Shown piece by piece: positions 1 through 8,310 of a DNA stretch of 12,201 bases. Position 1 is the stretch's first letter. Each line of letters opens with the position of its first letter. This DNA is from JALZAQ01 sp038253885 (GTDB lineage Bacteria; Gemmatimonadota; Gemmatimonadetes; Gemmatimonadales; Gemmatimonadaceae), in assembly GCA_038253885.1 (NCBI GenBank), contig JBBSGP010000067.1, forward strand, positions 1-12,201, read 5' to 3'. Made by a program: the position numbers and the translations under genes. The notes under the pieces were generated by a model, which ran no database searches, was not told where the DNA came from, and saw only the letters and a program-made list of their open reading frames with translations.

Positions 1-1
1 C

Positions 2-655
2 GTCATGGCGCGGCTCTCGAAAACCCCCCTTCCGCCGGGCTACCGGATCTCGCAGGGAGGAGAGGTGAAGGATCAGTCCGAGGTGTTCACGCGCGTCTTC
101 ATCGCGCTCGGGATCGCGGTGCTTCTCATGTACCTCATTCTGGTGATGCAGTTCGGGTCATTCCTCGACCCGATCGCTATCATGCTCTCCCTGCCGCTCT
201 CCCTCATCGGCGTGGTGCTGGCGCTGCTCATCACGCACGACTCACTCAACATCATGAGCCTCATCGGTGTGATCCTGCTGATGGGCATCGTCGCGAAAAA
301 CGCGATCCTGCTGATCGATTTCGCGAAGTGGGGACGCGAGCGCGGCATGTCCCGGCGGGAAGCGCTCATCGAAGCAGGGCGCATCCGGCTCCGACCGATT
401 CTGATGACCACCCTGGCGCTCATCGCCGGCATGATGCCGGTGGCGCTTGGCCTTGGAGAAGGGGCCGACTTCCGCGCCCCACTCGGACGAGCCGTCATCG
501 GCGGCGTGATCACATCGACGCTGCTCACCCTCCTCGTGATCCCGACGATGTACGAGATCCTCGATCAGTTCAGGGAGTGGCTGGTCGGGAAGTTCCGCGG
601 CCCGCTAGCGGTGGGAGTGGGGGCGGGACACGCGGTGCCGGAAGCCGGGGACTGA
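2..655 (+). CDS. RND-family efflux transporter permease, C-terminal fragment
   Basis: This is the C-terminal end of a proton-driven resistance-nodulation-division pump of the inner membrane, which works with a periplasmic adaptor and an outer-membrane channel. The reading frame is open at the left edge, so the start is outside the window; about 217 of the roughly 1,000-1,050 residues usual for the family are present. Counting from the ATG at 5, hydrophobic segments lie near residues 31-50, 56-77, 82-105, 130-150 and 160-185, matching the last transmembrane helices of AcrB-type pumps. The motif GIVAKNAILLIDFA (K98 in this fragment) corresponds to the helix carrying the conserved proton-relay lysine (K940 in AcrB). 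The segment RLRPILMTTLALIAG and the GEGADFRAPLGRAVIGG segment are typical of the multidrug (HAE-1) branch rather than the heavy-metal branch, but the substrate cannot be read from this part. It ends in TGA and converges on the peptidase gene 81 bp away; I see no convincing terminator in that gap. Confidence 0.93.
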   Translation, partial: VMARLSKTPLPPGYRISQGGEVKDQSEVFTRVFIALGIAVLLMYLILVMQFGSFLDPIAIMLSLPLSLIGVVLALLITHDSLNIMSLIGVILLMGIVAKNAILLIDFAKWGRERGMSRREALIEAGRIRLRPILMTTLALIAGMMPVALGLGEGADFRAPLGRAVIGGVITSTLLTLLVIPTMYEILDQFREWLVGKFRGPLAVGVGAGHAVPEAGD

Positions 656-736
656 CCTCCGGCGGCGCGTTCACGGCTCCGTTACCATCGTCTGAACCCC
701 GCCGCCCGGCTTGTCCAGCGCGCGCGGCCATGCGGC

Positions 737-3220
737 TCAATGCGAGGAGGTGGTGCGCGCCTGCCTCTCGTCCGAGCGCCGTAGCAGATGGCGGTCGAAG
801 AACGCCGTCAGCCGCCTGTTGAAGTCGAGCCGGCTACTCTCGCTCGCGATGACGTGCCGCTCCGTCGGATAGTACATCACCTCGAACGGCTTCTCCAACT
901 CGATCAGTCGCTGGACGAGGCGCGCGGCATCCTGGAAGTGCACGTTGTCGTCGATCAGCCCATGGACGATGAGAAGGGGATCCTTGAGCCCTTCGGCGTG
1001 ATAGATCGGGCTCGTCCTCCGGTAGGCGTCCGGATCCTCGAACGGCCGGTTGAGGATCGGTGTTGTCCACTGGTCCGTGTAGTGTGCCCAGTCGGACACG
1101 GCGGCGTTGGCGATTCCCGCGGCGAAGAGACCGGGCCGGTTGAAGAGCGCCGCCAGCGTGAAGAAACCGCCATACGAGACGCCGAACACTCCCACACGGG
1201 TGCGATCGACGCCCTGCGTCTTCGCGAGCCAGTCCACCGCGCCAACGGCGCCATCCACGTCGGTGTAGCCCATATCGCGATACGTACCGGCCCGGTAGTC
1301 GCGGCCGTAGCCCGCACCGCCGCGGTAGTCGAAGTCGAGAACCGTGTATCCCTGCGCCACCAGATAGTTCACGATTCCGAGGTGGGAGTTGTATCCGTAC
1401 ACCGACCAGCCGCGATGCGAGAACTGGCGGTAGCCACCTCCGTGCACGTGCATCACCGCGGCGTGCTCGGCGTTCGGCTTCGCCGGCGAGAAGAGCGCGG
1501 CGTACAGCGGCTTGCCGTCCGGGTGTGGGAAGGAGACCATGGTCGGGCGCGTCCAGCGGTGGGCGAAGAAATTGTCGGTGCCGCTGGCCGTGACTCGCGC
1601 CGCTGGCGCGCCGGCGCGCGCATCGCGCAAGAGAAGATCGGGTAGCTGGATGGTCTCGCTGTAGATCTCGGCGAGGCGCTGGCCATCCGGGGAGAGGGAG
1701 CCGGCGTGGCGTCCGGGCGTTGTCGCTACCGGCACGAGCGCGCCGCCTGCCGCGGGCATGAGATAGAGCGCGTCATCCGACGGGTTCTCCTTGCTCGCGC
1801 CGATCAGCCATCGGCTGCGATTGCGCGACAGCTCGGCGGAGCGAACCTCCCACGCGCCGCTCGTGAGCGGCTGGATGGCACCTCCCCCGTCGGTGCGGGC
1901 GAGATAGAGATGACTCCATCCGCTCCGCTCGGATGCGAAGACAAAGCGGCCGCCCGGCAGCCACTCGAGGAGTGCTGGCTGCAGCCGCTGCGCCACCACC
2001 GGCGGCCCGCCGAGCCAGGCGCTGTCGCGCTGGTGGTCGACGGTGCGGATGGATCCCGCCGCCGGATCCAGCACGCCGATCCACAGATCCTTGCCATCCT
2101 GCGAGGAGATCTGGACCACCGCGCGATCACCCTCGAGGCTCCACGACGGTGCGTGCATCACCACCGGCCGGGTACCGGCGTCGGAGGAAGTCGCCCAGAT
2201 CACGGTCGCGCGATCGGGATCCGACGACGGATCGTAGCGGAGGATGCCGAGCCGCTCCTCATCGCGCGGCTCTCCCGCCTTGTCGTGGGAGTCACGTACC
2301 TCGGAGTAGCCGGACGCGGTGACGTAGTCGAGATAGTGCGTGACGGGACGATGCTTGTCCTCACGGACCGATCGGAACGTGAGCCAGCGATTGTCCGGTG
2401 AGAGCTCCACGTCGTCCAGCCGCACGCCATCTTCGGCCGGAATCGCCTGCACCGGAGTGGCGTCGGATGCTCGGCGGCGCAGGGAAGCCACACTGTCCTG
2501 AGCGTGACTGTCGCGCCGCGTCTGGAAGAGGTCGAGCTGCTGCTGGACCAACCAGCGCTGCTCCTCCGTACGCTGGTCGGTCCGTTTGGGGTGGCGGCGC
2601 GTGAGTCGGCGCAGCTCGCCCGCCGATAGGTCGTAGCGGTAGAGATCCTCACCCTGCATGAAATCCACCGATCGATCCGCGTCGGAGAAGCGCACATGCC
2701 TGGGTGCATCGGCAGCTGCGGCGACAATGCGACGGAGCGCTGGCCGCCCCGAGCCCCCATCGGCGGCCCAGAGCATCACCGATCCGTTCGTGCTCCACGC
2801 GGCGTGCCGGCCATCCCTGCTCCAGCTCGGCCGTGCCGCCGGCACTCGCCACGCCGCGCTGTCCGAGAGCTGCTCGGCACGCGTCCCGGCCCGATTCACC
2901 CGGAACCACGGGTCTGCCGAGGAATCCTCCTCGGCTCTGGGTGCGCGGTTCCACCGGAAGTAGACAGCCGATCCATCCAGCGACCACCGCACGTCGCGGG
3001 CGCCGACACCGAGCCAGCGATCCTTTCGCGATGCATCGCGCAGTGAAAGCGGCTCTGATCGGGCGGTGCTGCTGTCGAGCGAGGACTGCCGCAACGGCGT
3101 GGACATCTGCTGCGCACGACCGCGCGTTGGGTCCGCCGACGTGATAGCGAGCAGAGCGAGGAAGGGCCGCAGCGGAGCGCCGCGGATGCCTGGACGTCGG
3201 GGATGTGGAGAGTGGCGCAT
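737..3220 (-). CDS. S9 family serine peptidase (prolyl oligopeptidase / DPP IV-like), probably exported
   Basis: This 827-residue protein is a two-domain S9 peptidase, an enzyme class that trims short peptides, usually after proline, in the periplasm or outside the cell. The N terminus is Arg-rich with a short hydrophobic stretch (about residues 17-29) and a possible cleavage site near A36, so export is likely but the signal is weak. Residues of roughly 70-560 look like a beta-propeller, with WD/PD40-like blades such as SPDNRWLTFRS and SPDGQRLAEIYS. The alpha/beta-hydrolase domain follows, with HGGG at 593-596, the nucleophile in GVSYGG (S682), the acid in GLIDDNVHF (D757) and the histidine in PTERHVI (H789). 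The triad is therefore complete. I could not identify the paired glutamates that anchor the substrate N terminus in true dipeptidyl peptidases, so DPP activity is not established. The start ATG is at 3218-3220 with only a weak Shine-Dalgarno. The gene is divergent from the cas operon and appears unrelated to it. Confidence 0.92.
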   Translation of the reverse strand: MRHSPHPRRPGIRGAPLRPFLALLAITSADPTRGRAQQMSTPLRQSSLDSSTARSEPLSLRDASRKDRWLGVGARDVRWSLDGSAVYFRWNRAPRAEEDSSADPWFRVNRAGTRAEQLSDSAAWRVPAARPSWSRDGRHAAWSTNGSVMLWAADGGSGRPALRRIVAAAADAPRHVRFSDADRSVDFMQGEDLYRYDLSAGELRRLTRRHPKRTDQRTEEQRWLVQQQLDLFQTRRDSHAQDSVASLRRRASDATPVQAIPAEDGVRLDDVELSPDNRWLTFRSVREDKHRPVTHYLDYVTASGYSEVRDSHDKAGEPRDEERLGILRYDPSSDPDRATVIWATSSDAGTRPVVMHAPSWSLEGDRAVVQISSQDGKDLWIGVLDPAAGSIRTVDHQRDSAWLGGPPVVAQRLQPALLEWLPGGRFVFASERSGWSHLYLARTDGGGAIQPLTSGAWEVRSAELSRNRSRWLIGASKENPSDDALYLMPAAGGALVPVATTPGRHAGSLSPDGQRLAEIYSETIQLPDLLLRDARAGAPAARVTASGTDNFFAHRWTRPTMVSFPHPDGKPLYAALFSPAKPNAEHAAVMHVHGGGYRQFSHRGWSVYGYNSHLGIVNYLVAQGYTVLDFDYRGGAGYGRDYRAGTYRDMGYTDVDGAVGAVDWLAKTQGVDRTRVGVFGVSYGGFFTLAALFNRPGLFAAGIANAAVSDWAHYTDQWTTPILNRPFEDPDAYRRTSPIYHAEGLKDPLLIVHGLIDDNVHFQDAARLVQRLIELEKPFEVMYYPTERHVIASESSRLDFNRRLTAFFDRHLLRRSDERQARTTSSH

Positions 3221-3586
3221 GGGAGACCCTGAGGTGGTTCAGGCGAAAGTAGGGATGTCGCCAGCGGAACGCGAGGTTGCCCACCGCTACGCCACTCCAC
3301 AACGGCGTGCCCACCTCGCGGCGCAGGGCCGCCGTTGAGTAACTCGGCACCAGCATACTTCTCGAATGACCGAAACCTCCGCTGCGAGTCATCAATCGAA
3401 TCCAGGCCCGTATGAGGCGAGACAGCGGTACGAACACGTTGTATCATCAAAGGACGCTCTCTCGGCGCTCTGTCGTGCTCCAGCCGAGCATCTGCTCGCC
3501 CGCACGAGTGATCGGTTGCTCATCATCGAGCGTAAACCCGCTGCATCTCCAGCTCGAACCGGCGCTACCTAAGCCTTGCTCAGCTA
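3221..3586. other. Divergent intergenic region between the peptidase gene and cas3
   Basis: This 366-bp stretch must carry the start signals for the peptidase (leftward) and the cas operon (rightward). G+C drops to about 57% in the two lines I counted (3361-3480), against about 70% or more in the genes to the left. Short open frames cross it (for example 3366-3572), but they lack ribosome binding sites and recognisable protein features, so I do not call them genes. One candidate promoter is listed separately. A 6-bp inverted repeat (CTCGGC at 3461-3466 and GCCGAG at 3483-3488) lies downstream of that promoter; it is short and may be chance. I see no regulator gene, RNA gene or insertion sequence here. 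Confidence 0.6.
3419..3447 (+). promoter_or_regulatory. Candidate sigma70-type promoter for the cas operon
   Basis: A GAGACA hexamer (3419-3424; 4 of 6 match to TTGACA) is followed after exactly 17 bp by TATCAT (3442-3447; 5 of 6 match to TATAAT). Transcription would begin near 3454, giving a 5' untranslated leader of about 130 nt before the cas3 ATG. It is the best -35/-10 pair I found by eye between the two genes, but matches of this quality do occur by chance. Confidence 0.3.
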
Positions 3587-5842
3587 ATGATCACCGAACC
3601 GTCACCGATCTTCGCTCACAGCCTGCCGGGTCATCCTCGGAGCGATTGGGAGACGCTCGCAGATCATGCTCAGTGTGTAGCTAATCTCGCGCAATCGTTC
3701 GCGGCCGCGTTCGGTGCGGCTGCGTGGGGTGAGTTGCTTGGCCGGTGGCACGATCTGGGAAAGGGATCCGACGAGTTTCAGCGCTACATTGGCCACACCG
3801 GTGACATCAACGCCGGGGAGGAAGAGACCGCACCAGGCCGCGTCGATCATTCGACGTTCGGCGCTCAGCACGCGGCAAAGACTATCGGGAACACATTCGG
3901 TCAGCTACTGGCCTTCTGCATCGCGGGCCACCACGGCAGCTTGCCCGATGCGACATCCGATGAGGAAACAACTCGCGGGGCCACCCTTCATGCGCGACTG
4001 CAGCGGGCAGTTCCTGCGGCGACTGTGTCGGCAGAGGACAAGCTCGTGCCTTTGCTCAAGTTGCCATTTCGCCCGACCACAAAAGACGCCGGTTTTCAAG
4101 TCGCGTTCTTCACCCGCTTGCTCTTCTCGACCCTCATCGACGCCGATCGAACCGCTACCGAGCAATTCTGCAATCCGATGCAATCGGCGTTGCGACAGCA
4201 AGCAAAGCCGTCAATCGGTGAGCTGCGTGTCGCACTCGAAGCATTCCTTCGGCAACTGCAGGCGTCGGCAGATCGCACGTCCGTCAATCAATTGAGGGCT
4301 GGCGTCCTTGCCGATTGCGTTGCAGCCGCGCAGCTCGAACCGGGCTTCTTCTCACTCAACGTTCCCACCGGTGGTGGGAAGACATATGCTTCACTCGCAT
4401 TTGCCCTTCGGCATGCTGAGGCATTCGCACTCCGCCGCGTGATCGTCGCCATCCCGTTCACCAGCATCATAGAACAGACCGCCGACGTATACCGCGACGC
4501 CCTCGGCCAATTCGCCGACGCGTTGATCGAGCATCACTGCGATGTCCTTCCTGCGAAGGACACACGTGAGAACAAGATGGCGGCAGAAAACTGGGACGCG
4601 CCGCTCATTGTGACCACAAACGTCCAGTTGTACGAAAGCCTTTTCGCGGCTCGAGGCACACCATGCCGGAAGCTGCACCGCATCACCCGCAGCGTCATCG
4701 TGCTTGACGAAGCGCAGACAATCCCCGTGGAGCTGCTTCAGCCGACGCTGTTGGCGCTCAACGAGTTGGTCGCTCACTACGGCTGCACTGTCGTCCTCTG
4801 CACAGCCACACAGCCAGCATTAGAAAGGCGCGACCAGGAATTCGCAATCGGCTTGGAGGGGGTACGACCAATTATTCCCAACGCGCAGGCACTGTTCAAC
4901 GCGCTGCGTCGGGTCGAAGTCACCCGGCTCGGTAAGCTCAGTGACGACGAACTGGTTGATCGGCTTGCCGGCGTGTCGTCGGTGCTATGCGTCGTCAACA
5001 CCCGCCCCCACGCGGCGAAGTTGTACGACGCCTTGGTCGCACGATCTGGCGGAGAGGGATCCTATCACCTCAGCACGTTCATGTGCGCCGAGCACCGCCG
5101 CGCAGTGCTCGCCGAGATTCGCATTCGGTTGGAGGCGAGAGAGCCGTGCAGAGTCATCAGCACTCAACTAATCGAGGCTGGCGTCGACATCACCTTTCCA
5201 GCTGTTTACCGCGCCCCCGCCGGATTCGATTCGATCGCGCAGGCCGCTGGCCGCTGTAACCGCGAGGGAAAGCTCGAGCAGGACGGTCGACCGGTTCTCG
5301 GCCGCGTCTATGTGTTCGAGACTGCGAGCCTCCCTCCCGCGGGCTTGCTGCGCGGCGCGGCCCAATGCGGCCAAGAGCTTGCGGGCCGGCATCCTGATCC
5401 CATCGTCCCCACCGCGATCGAGGAATACTTTCGCCTGTTCTACTGGTCTCAGCAACACAACTGGGACAAGTGCGAAGTGATGCCGGCACTCACCGACGAC
5501 TTCAGGAGCAAGGAAGTACGGCTCATGTTTCGCACTGCCGCATTGCGCTATCGCATCATCCGCGACGAGCAGAACCAGATCCTCGTGCCGTACGACGCCG
5601 ACGCGCGTGCGATGCGCGACCGTCTGCTCAAGAATGGGGACACCGATTTCACAATGCTTCGGGATGCGCAACGCTATATCGTGGGCGTGCGTGATAACTT
5701 GCTGCACGTACTACGAGCCGATGGTGTGGTGCTCGAGCACGACTCGGGGCTGTGGCTGCTCGTCAATGATGGCGCTTACTCGTCCGCGAAGGGGTTGTCT
5801 CCGGGGGCGGTGGGAATCGACCCGGCTCTGCTGAATCAATAG
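3587..5842 (+). CDS. cas3: CRISPR-associated helicase-nuclease Cas3 (type I-C)
   Basis: Cas3 is recruited by Cascade to the displaced DNA strand and both unwinds and degrades it. The 751-residue protein carries an N-terminal HD nuclease and a superfamily 2 helicase in one chain, as is usual for type I-C. HD residues visible are H27 (ADHAQ), H55-D56 (WHDLGK), D87-H88, H115-H116 (AGHHG) and the LIDADR segment (D185/D187). Helicase motifs follow in order: Walker A TGGGKT (261-266), DEAQ box (374-377), TATQP (406-410), NTRP (471-474), QLIEAGVDI (527-535) and QAAGRCNREGK (552-562). Nothing essential is missing. The ATG at 3587 has no clear Shine-Dalgarno, but the family-typical AHSLPG opening directly after it supports this start. 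It is the first gene of the operon, and its stop overlaps the Shine-Dalgarno of cas5c. Two sampled lines are about 58% G+C, lower than the flanking chromosome. Confidence 0.97.
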   Translation: MITEPSPIFAHSLPGHPRSDWETLADHAQCVANLAQSFAAAFGAAAWGELLGRWHDLGKGSDEFQRYIGHTGDINAGEEETAPGRVDHSTFGAQHAAKTIGNTFGQLLAFCIAGHHGSLPDATSDEETTRGATLHARLQRAVPAATVSAEDKLVPLLKLPFRPTTKDAGFQVAFFTRLLFSTLIDADRTATEQFCNPMQSALRQQAKPSIGELRVALEAFLRQLQASADRTSVNQLRAGVLADCVAAAQLEPGFFSLNVPTGGGKTYASLAFALRHAEAFALRRVIVAIPFTSIIEQTADVYRDALGQFADALIEHHCDVLPAKDTRENKMAAENWDAPLIVTTNVQLYESLFAARGTPCRKLHRITRSVIVLDEAQTIPVELLQPTLLALNELVAHYGCTVVLCTATQPALERRDQEFAIGLEGVRPIIPNAQALFNALRRVEVTRLGKLSDDELVDRLAGVSSVLCVVNTRPHAAKLYDALVARSGGEGSYHLSTFMCAEHRRAVLAEIRIRLEAREPCRVISTQLIEAGVDITFPAVYRAPAGFDSIAQAAGRCNREGKLEQDGRPVLGRVYVFETASLPPAGLLRGAAQCGQELAGRHPDPIVPTAIEEYFRLFYWSQQHNWDKCEVMPALTDDFRSKEVRLMFRTAALRYRIIRDEQNQILVPYDADARAMRDRLLKNGDTDFTMLRDAQRYIVGVRDNLLHVLRADGVVLEHDSGLWLLVNDGAYSSAKGLSPGAVGIDPALLNQ

Positions 5843-5854
5843 GAGGAGTCATTC

Positions 5855-6523
5855 GTGTCGCACGGAATCAAGCTGCACTGCTGGGGCGAGCTCGCGTGCT
5901 TTACCCGGCCAGAGATGAAGGTTGAACGGGTGAGCTACGACGTGATCACGCCGTCGGCGGCACGAGGCATCGTGGAGGCGATCTACTGGAAGCCGGAGAT
6001 CCGCTGGGTGGTGGACCGCTTGCGCGTGCTGAACCCGATCCGGTTCACGTCGATGCGGAGGAACGAGGTCAGCGCGACAATCAACGCCAGGACCGCCTTC
6101 AATGCGATGCGGTCTGGCTCTGGTAGCCTGGGCCTGTACGTCGATGACCCCAACACTCGTCAGCAACGAGCTGCGCTGCTGCTACGCGATGTCGCCTACG
6201 TGATCGAGGCCCGCTTCGAGATCATCGGTGGCGAGTCGAACCAGGCGAAGCATCTGGATGTATTCAACCGTCGCGCGCGCCGAGGGCAGTGCTTTACTCG
6301 ACCATACCTTGGCTGTCGGGAGTTCGCGGCCGACTTCGCCCTCATTGAGGCGGATGCTGCGATTCCGTCGACGCACGAGAGCCTGAGTGGCTCGCGCGAC
6401 CTGGGATGGATGCTGCACGACATCGACTTCAAGAATGGTTGTGCGCCGCGATTCTTTCATGCGGTGATGGTGGACGGCGTCGTGGTCGTGCCGTCGCTCG
6501 AGAGCGCGGAGGTGACGAGATGA
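5855..6523 (+). CDS. cas5: Cas5c (Cas5d), pre-crRNA endoribonuclease and Cascade subunit
   Basis: Type I-C has no Cas6; Cas5c both processes the array transcript and caps the 5' handle of the crRNA inside Cascade. The 222-residue protein opens with KLHCWGELACFTRPEMKVER, followed by YDVITPSAARGIVEAIYWKP, which is diagnostic of this family. By comparison with the biochemically studied Bacillus halodurans Cas5d (Y46, K116, H117), the likely active-site residues are Y44 and K132-H133 (in QAKHLDVF). The G-rich segment RRARRGQCFTRPYLGCREF is also family-typical. The start is GTG at 5855, chosen because AGGAGGAG (5841-5848) sits 6 nt upstream and overlaps the cas3 stop. The stop overlaps the cas8c start as ATGA. 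The neighbouring repeat has the stem-loop and 11-nt 3' tail this enzyme recognises. Confidence 0.96.
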   Translation: MSHGIKLHCWGELACFTRPEMKVERVSYDVITPSAARGIVEAIYWKPEIRWVVDRLRVLNPIRFTSMRRNEVSATINARTAFNAMRSGSGSLGLYVDDPNTRQQRAALLLRDVAYVIEARFEIIGGESNQAKHLDVFNRRARRGQCFTRPYLGCREFAADFALIEADAAIPSTHESLSGSRDLGWMLHDIDFKNGCAPRFFHAVMVDGVVVVPSLESAEVTR

Positions 6524-8310
6524 TCCTTCAGCGACTCGTCGAGTACTATGACCGCCTCGCGAGCGACCAAGTATATGCCGCCGTACTGCCCAAGCCGGGA
6601 TACTCGCGGCAGAAGGTGAGCTTCTGCGTCGTTCTCGAGCCCGACGGATCGTTGCAACAGTTCCAGTCGCTGCTCGAGGCCGGTCGCAAGAAACCGATAC
6701 CAAGGCAGTTGCTCGTGCCCGGTAAATCAAAGGCATCAGGCTCAGGCATCAACCCCGGCTTCCTGTGGAACAACGCCGCCTACCTCCTCGGCTTCAAGAT
6801 CGACGATCCAAAGCCGCAGCGCACGCGCGACTCGTTCGAGGGCTTTCGCGAACGCCACCTGGCAGTCGAGATGGAGCTGAACAGCTCGGCATTCAGCGCA
6901 GTATGCACGTTCCTCCGCCGCTGGTCGACGGAGGAGGCGGCGAGTCACGCCGATGAGCTGAGGGACATCACCAGCAGCTTCGGTGTGTTCCGCATAGCGG
7001 GCGAGCATCGTTTCGTTCACGATGATCCTGCGGTAGTGGAATTCTGGGCCGCTCAAGACGCGGGTGATGGTGACTCGCCCAGAGGCACATGCCTCGTCAC
7101 CGGCGCTGAGGCGCCGATCGCCCGGCTGCACGAGCCGAAGATCAAGGGAGTACACGGAGCGCAGACATCGGGTGCGTTGCTCGTGTCGTTTAACAAGAAC
7201 GCGTACAGGTCGTTCGGCAGGGAGCAGAGCTTCAACGCGCAGGTCAGTGTCGGAGCGACGTTCAAGTACACGAACGCGCTCAACCTGCTGCTCGGGCGCA
7301 ATGATCGGCGCGTATCGCTTGGCGATACTACTGTTGTCTTCTGGGCCGAGCGCGCAACACCGTTGGAAGACTTCATCAGCGAGGTCTGGGGCGACGCTCC
7401 GCCGCCGGCCGATGATGCACCTCCCGAAGATCGATCGCGCGCCGAGCAGGTCAAGCTCTTTCTCTCACAGCTCCGCGAGGGGCACGCTGGCGCCGATGCG
7501 ATGAACGATGACGGTACGCGATTCTATGTGTTGGGGCTATCGCCCAACGCATCGCGCATCAGCGTGCGCGTCTGGGCCGACACGACGGTCGGTGAGATGA
7601 AGGCTCGCCTCGCGCAACATATGCTCGATGTGGAACTGACAGAAGCACGCGACGGTGACCAGCCGACATCGGTTAGGCGAATCGTTCAAGCAGCGGGCAG
7701 GGCAGAGACCGACTCGCAGGGCCGCTTGAAGCGCTACGACGGCAACAAGGTTCCCAAACCCCTGGCCGGCGCAGTCGCGAGCGCGGTGCTCACTGGCGGC
7801 CCATACCCACAGATGCTGCTCATGGCCATGATCAATCGCCTCCGCGCCGATGGCGCGATCACCCATCCCCGTATCGCGGCCATCAAGACGTGCCTCGTCC
7901 GCAACTCTCGACTACAAGGCCAACCCAAGGAGGTGCCCGTGGCGCTCGACACGAGCAGAACAGAAGCTGCCTACGTCATTGGCCGGCTGTTCGCGCTGCT
8001 GGAAAAAATCCAGTCCGACAGCTCGGGCGGCGACCTTAACTCGACCATCAAGGATCGTTACTTCTCTGCCGCCAGCGCCACTCCGGCGATTGTGTTCCCG
8101 CGGTTGATTCGACTCAGCCAGCATCACTTGGCGAAGATGGAGACCGGCCAGAAGATCTACTACGAGAAGCAGCTCGGCGAAGTGATGGACAAGCTCAACG
8201 GTTTCGCGGCGCATCTGAATCTCGAAGACCAGGGTCTCTTCGCCGTCGGTTACTACCATCAACGTCGGGATCTGTACACCAGCAGAACAACCAAGGGAGA
8301 GAGCGAATGA
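6520..8310 (+). CDS. cas8c: Cas8c (Csd1), large subunit of type I-C Cascade
   Basis: Cas8c is the large subunit that reads the PAM and helps open target DNA. The protein has 596 residues, normal for Csd1. Recognisable segments are the N terminus MILQRLVEYYDRL, the NPGFLWNNAAYLLG segment (78-91), CLVTG (191-195), KIKGVHGAQTSGALLVSFN (207-225) and the C-terminal GRLFALLEKIQ region. The frame is open further upstream (to 6406), but ATG 6520 is the real start: it has GGAGGTGA at 6508-6515, forms an ATGA overlap with the cas5c stop, and gives the family N terminus. The C-terminal portion from codon 474 has its own start and is probably also made separately as Cas11c (listed separately). The stop overlaps the cas7c start, again as ATGA. 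Confidence 0.96.
   Translation: MILQRLVEYYDRLASDQVYAAVLPKPGYSRQKVSFCVVLEPDGSLQQFQSLLEAGRKKPIPRQLLVPGKSKASGSGINPGFLWNNAAYLLGFKIDDPKPQRTRDSFEGFRERHLAVEMELNSSAFSAVCTFLRRWSTEEAASHADELRDITSSFGVFRIAGEHRFVHDDPAVVEFWAAQDAGDGDSPRGTCLVTGAEAPIARLHEPKIKGVHGAQTSGALLVSFNKNAYRSFGREQSFNAQVSVGATFKYTNALNLLLGRNDRRVSLGDTTVVFWAERATPLEDFISEVWGDAPPPADDAPPEDRSRAEQVKLFLSQLREGHAGADAMNDDGTRFYVLGLSPNASRISVRVWADTTVGEMKARLAQHMLDVELTEARDGDQPTSVRRIVQAAGRAETDSQGRLKRYDGNKVPKPLAGAVASAVLTGGPYPQMLLMAMINRLRADGAITHPRIAAIKTCLVRNSRLQGQPKEVPVALDTSRTEAAYVIGRLFALLEKIQSDSSGGDLNSTIKDRYFSAASATPAIVFPRLIRLSQHHLAKMETGQKIYYEKQLGEVMDKLNGFAAHLNLEDQGLFAVGYYHQRRDLYTSRTTKGESE
7927..7933 (+). promoter_or_regulatory. Internal ribosome binding site for cas11c within cas8c
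   Basis: AAGGAGG lies inside the cas8c coding sequence, 5 nt before an in-frame GTG (7939-7941). It is as strong as any Shine-Dalgarno at the operon's own gene starts and falls exactly where type I-C systems are known to initiate the small subunit. The match to the anti-Shine-Dalgarno is seen directly; use as a ribosome binding site is inferred. Confidence 0.75.
7939..8310 (+). CDS. cas11c: Cas11c, small subunit of Cascade, by internal initiation within cas8c
   Basis: Type I-C Cascade needs a small subunit that is made from an internal start in the 3' part of cas8c, an established finding for this subtype. Here an in-frame GTG at 7939 (Cas8c codon 474), with AAGGAGG 5 nt upstream, would give 123 residues, starting (M/V)ALDTSRTEAAYVIGRLF and ending at the Cas8c stop. 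Size and position agree with known Cas11c proteins. The sequence looks largely alpha-helical, with GRLFALLEKIQ near residues 15-25 and HHLAKMETGQKIYYEKQLGEVMDKL near 62-86, as expected for the small subunits that line the Cascade belly and stabilise the displaced strand. It shares frame and stop with cas8c and would escape standard gene callers. GTG 7933 is an alternative in-frame codon but lies within the Shine-Dalgarno itself. Confidence 0.8.
   Translation: MALDTSRTEAAYVIGRLFALLEKIQSDSSGGDLNSTIKDRYFSAASATPAIVFPRLIRLSQHHLAKMETGQKIYYEKQLGEVMDKLNGFAAHLNLEDQGLFAVGYYHQRRDLYTSRTTKGESE

Noticed and set aside
656..736. Possible bidirectional terminator between the convergent RND and peptidase genes (CCGGCGGCG near 659-667 against CGCCGCCCGG near 700-709)
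   Set aside because: The pairing needs a bulge, the loop is over 30 nt and there is no T-run on either strand, so it is not a supported intrinsic terminator.
788..2401. Long forward open frames (285 and 231 residues) opposite the peptidase gene
   Set aside because: They are antisense to a well-supported S9 peptidase with an intact catalytic triad, and their translations have the Arg/Ala-rich look of shadow frames in GC-rich DNA.
3453..3468. GACGCTCTCTCGGCGC resembles the first half of the CRISPR repeat, as in a crRNA-like regulatory RNA (CreA type)
   Set aside because: The match needs two single-base insertions and one mismatch and stops before the conserved repeat tail; nothing like TGGGTTGAAAC follows. 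Chance similarity in GC-rich DNA is more likely.
3366..3684. Short forward open frames before and overlapping the start of cas3
   Set aside because: They have no ribosome binding site or recognisable protein features, and one runs into cas3 in another frame. They look like chance open frames in GC-rich DNA.
6406..6519. N-terminal extension of cas8c to an upstream ATG at 6406
   Set aside because: It would overlap cas5c by more than 110 bp and adds residues absent from the Csd1 family; ATG 6520 has a strong Shine-Dalgarno and the family N terminus.
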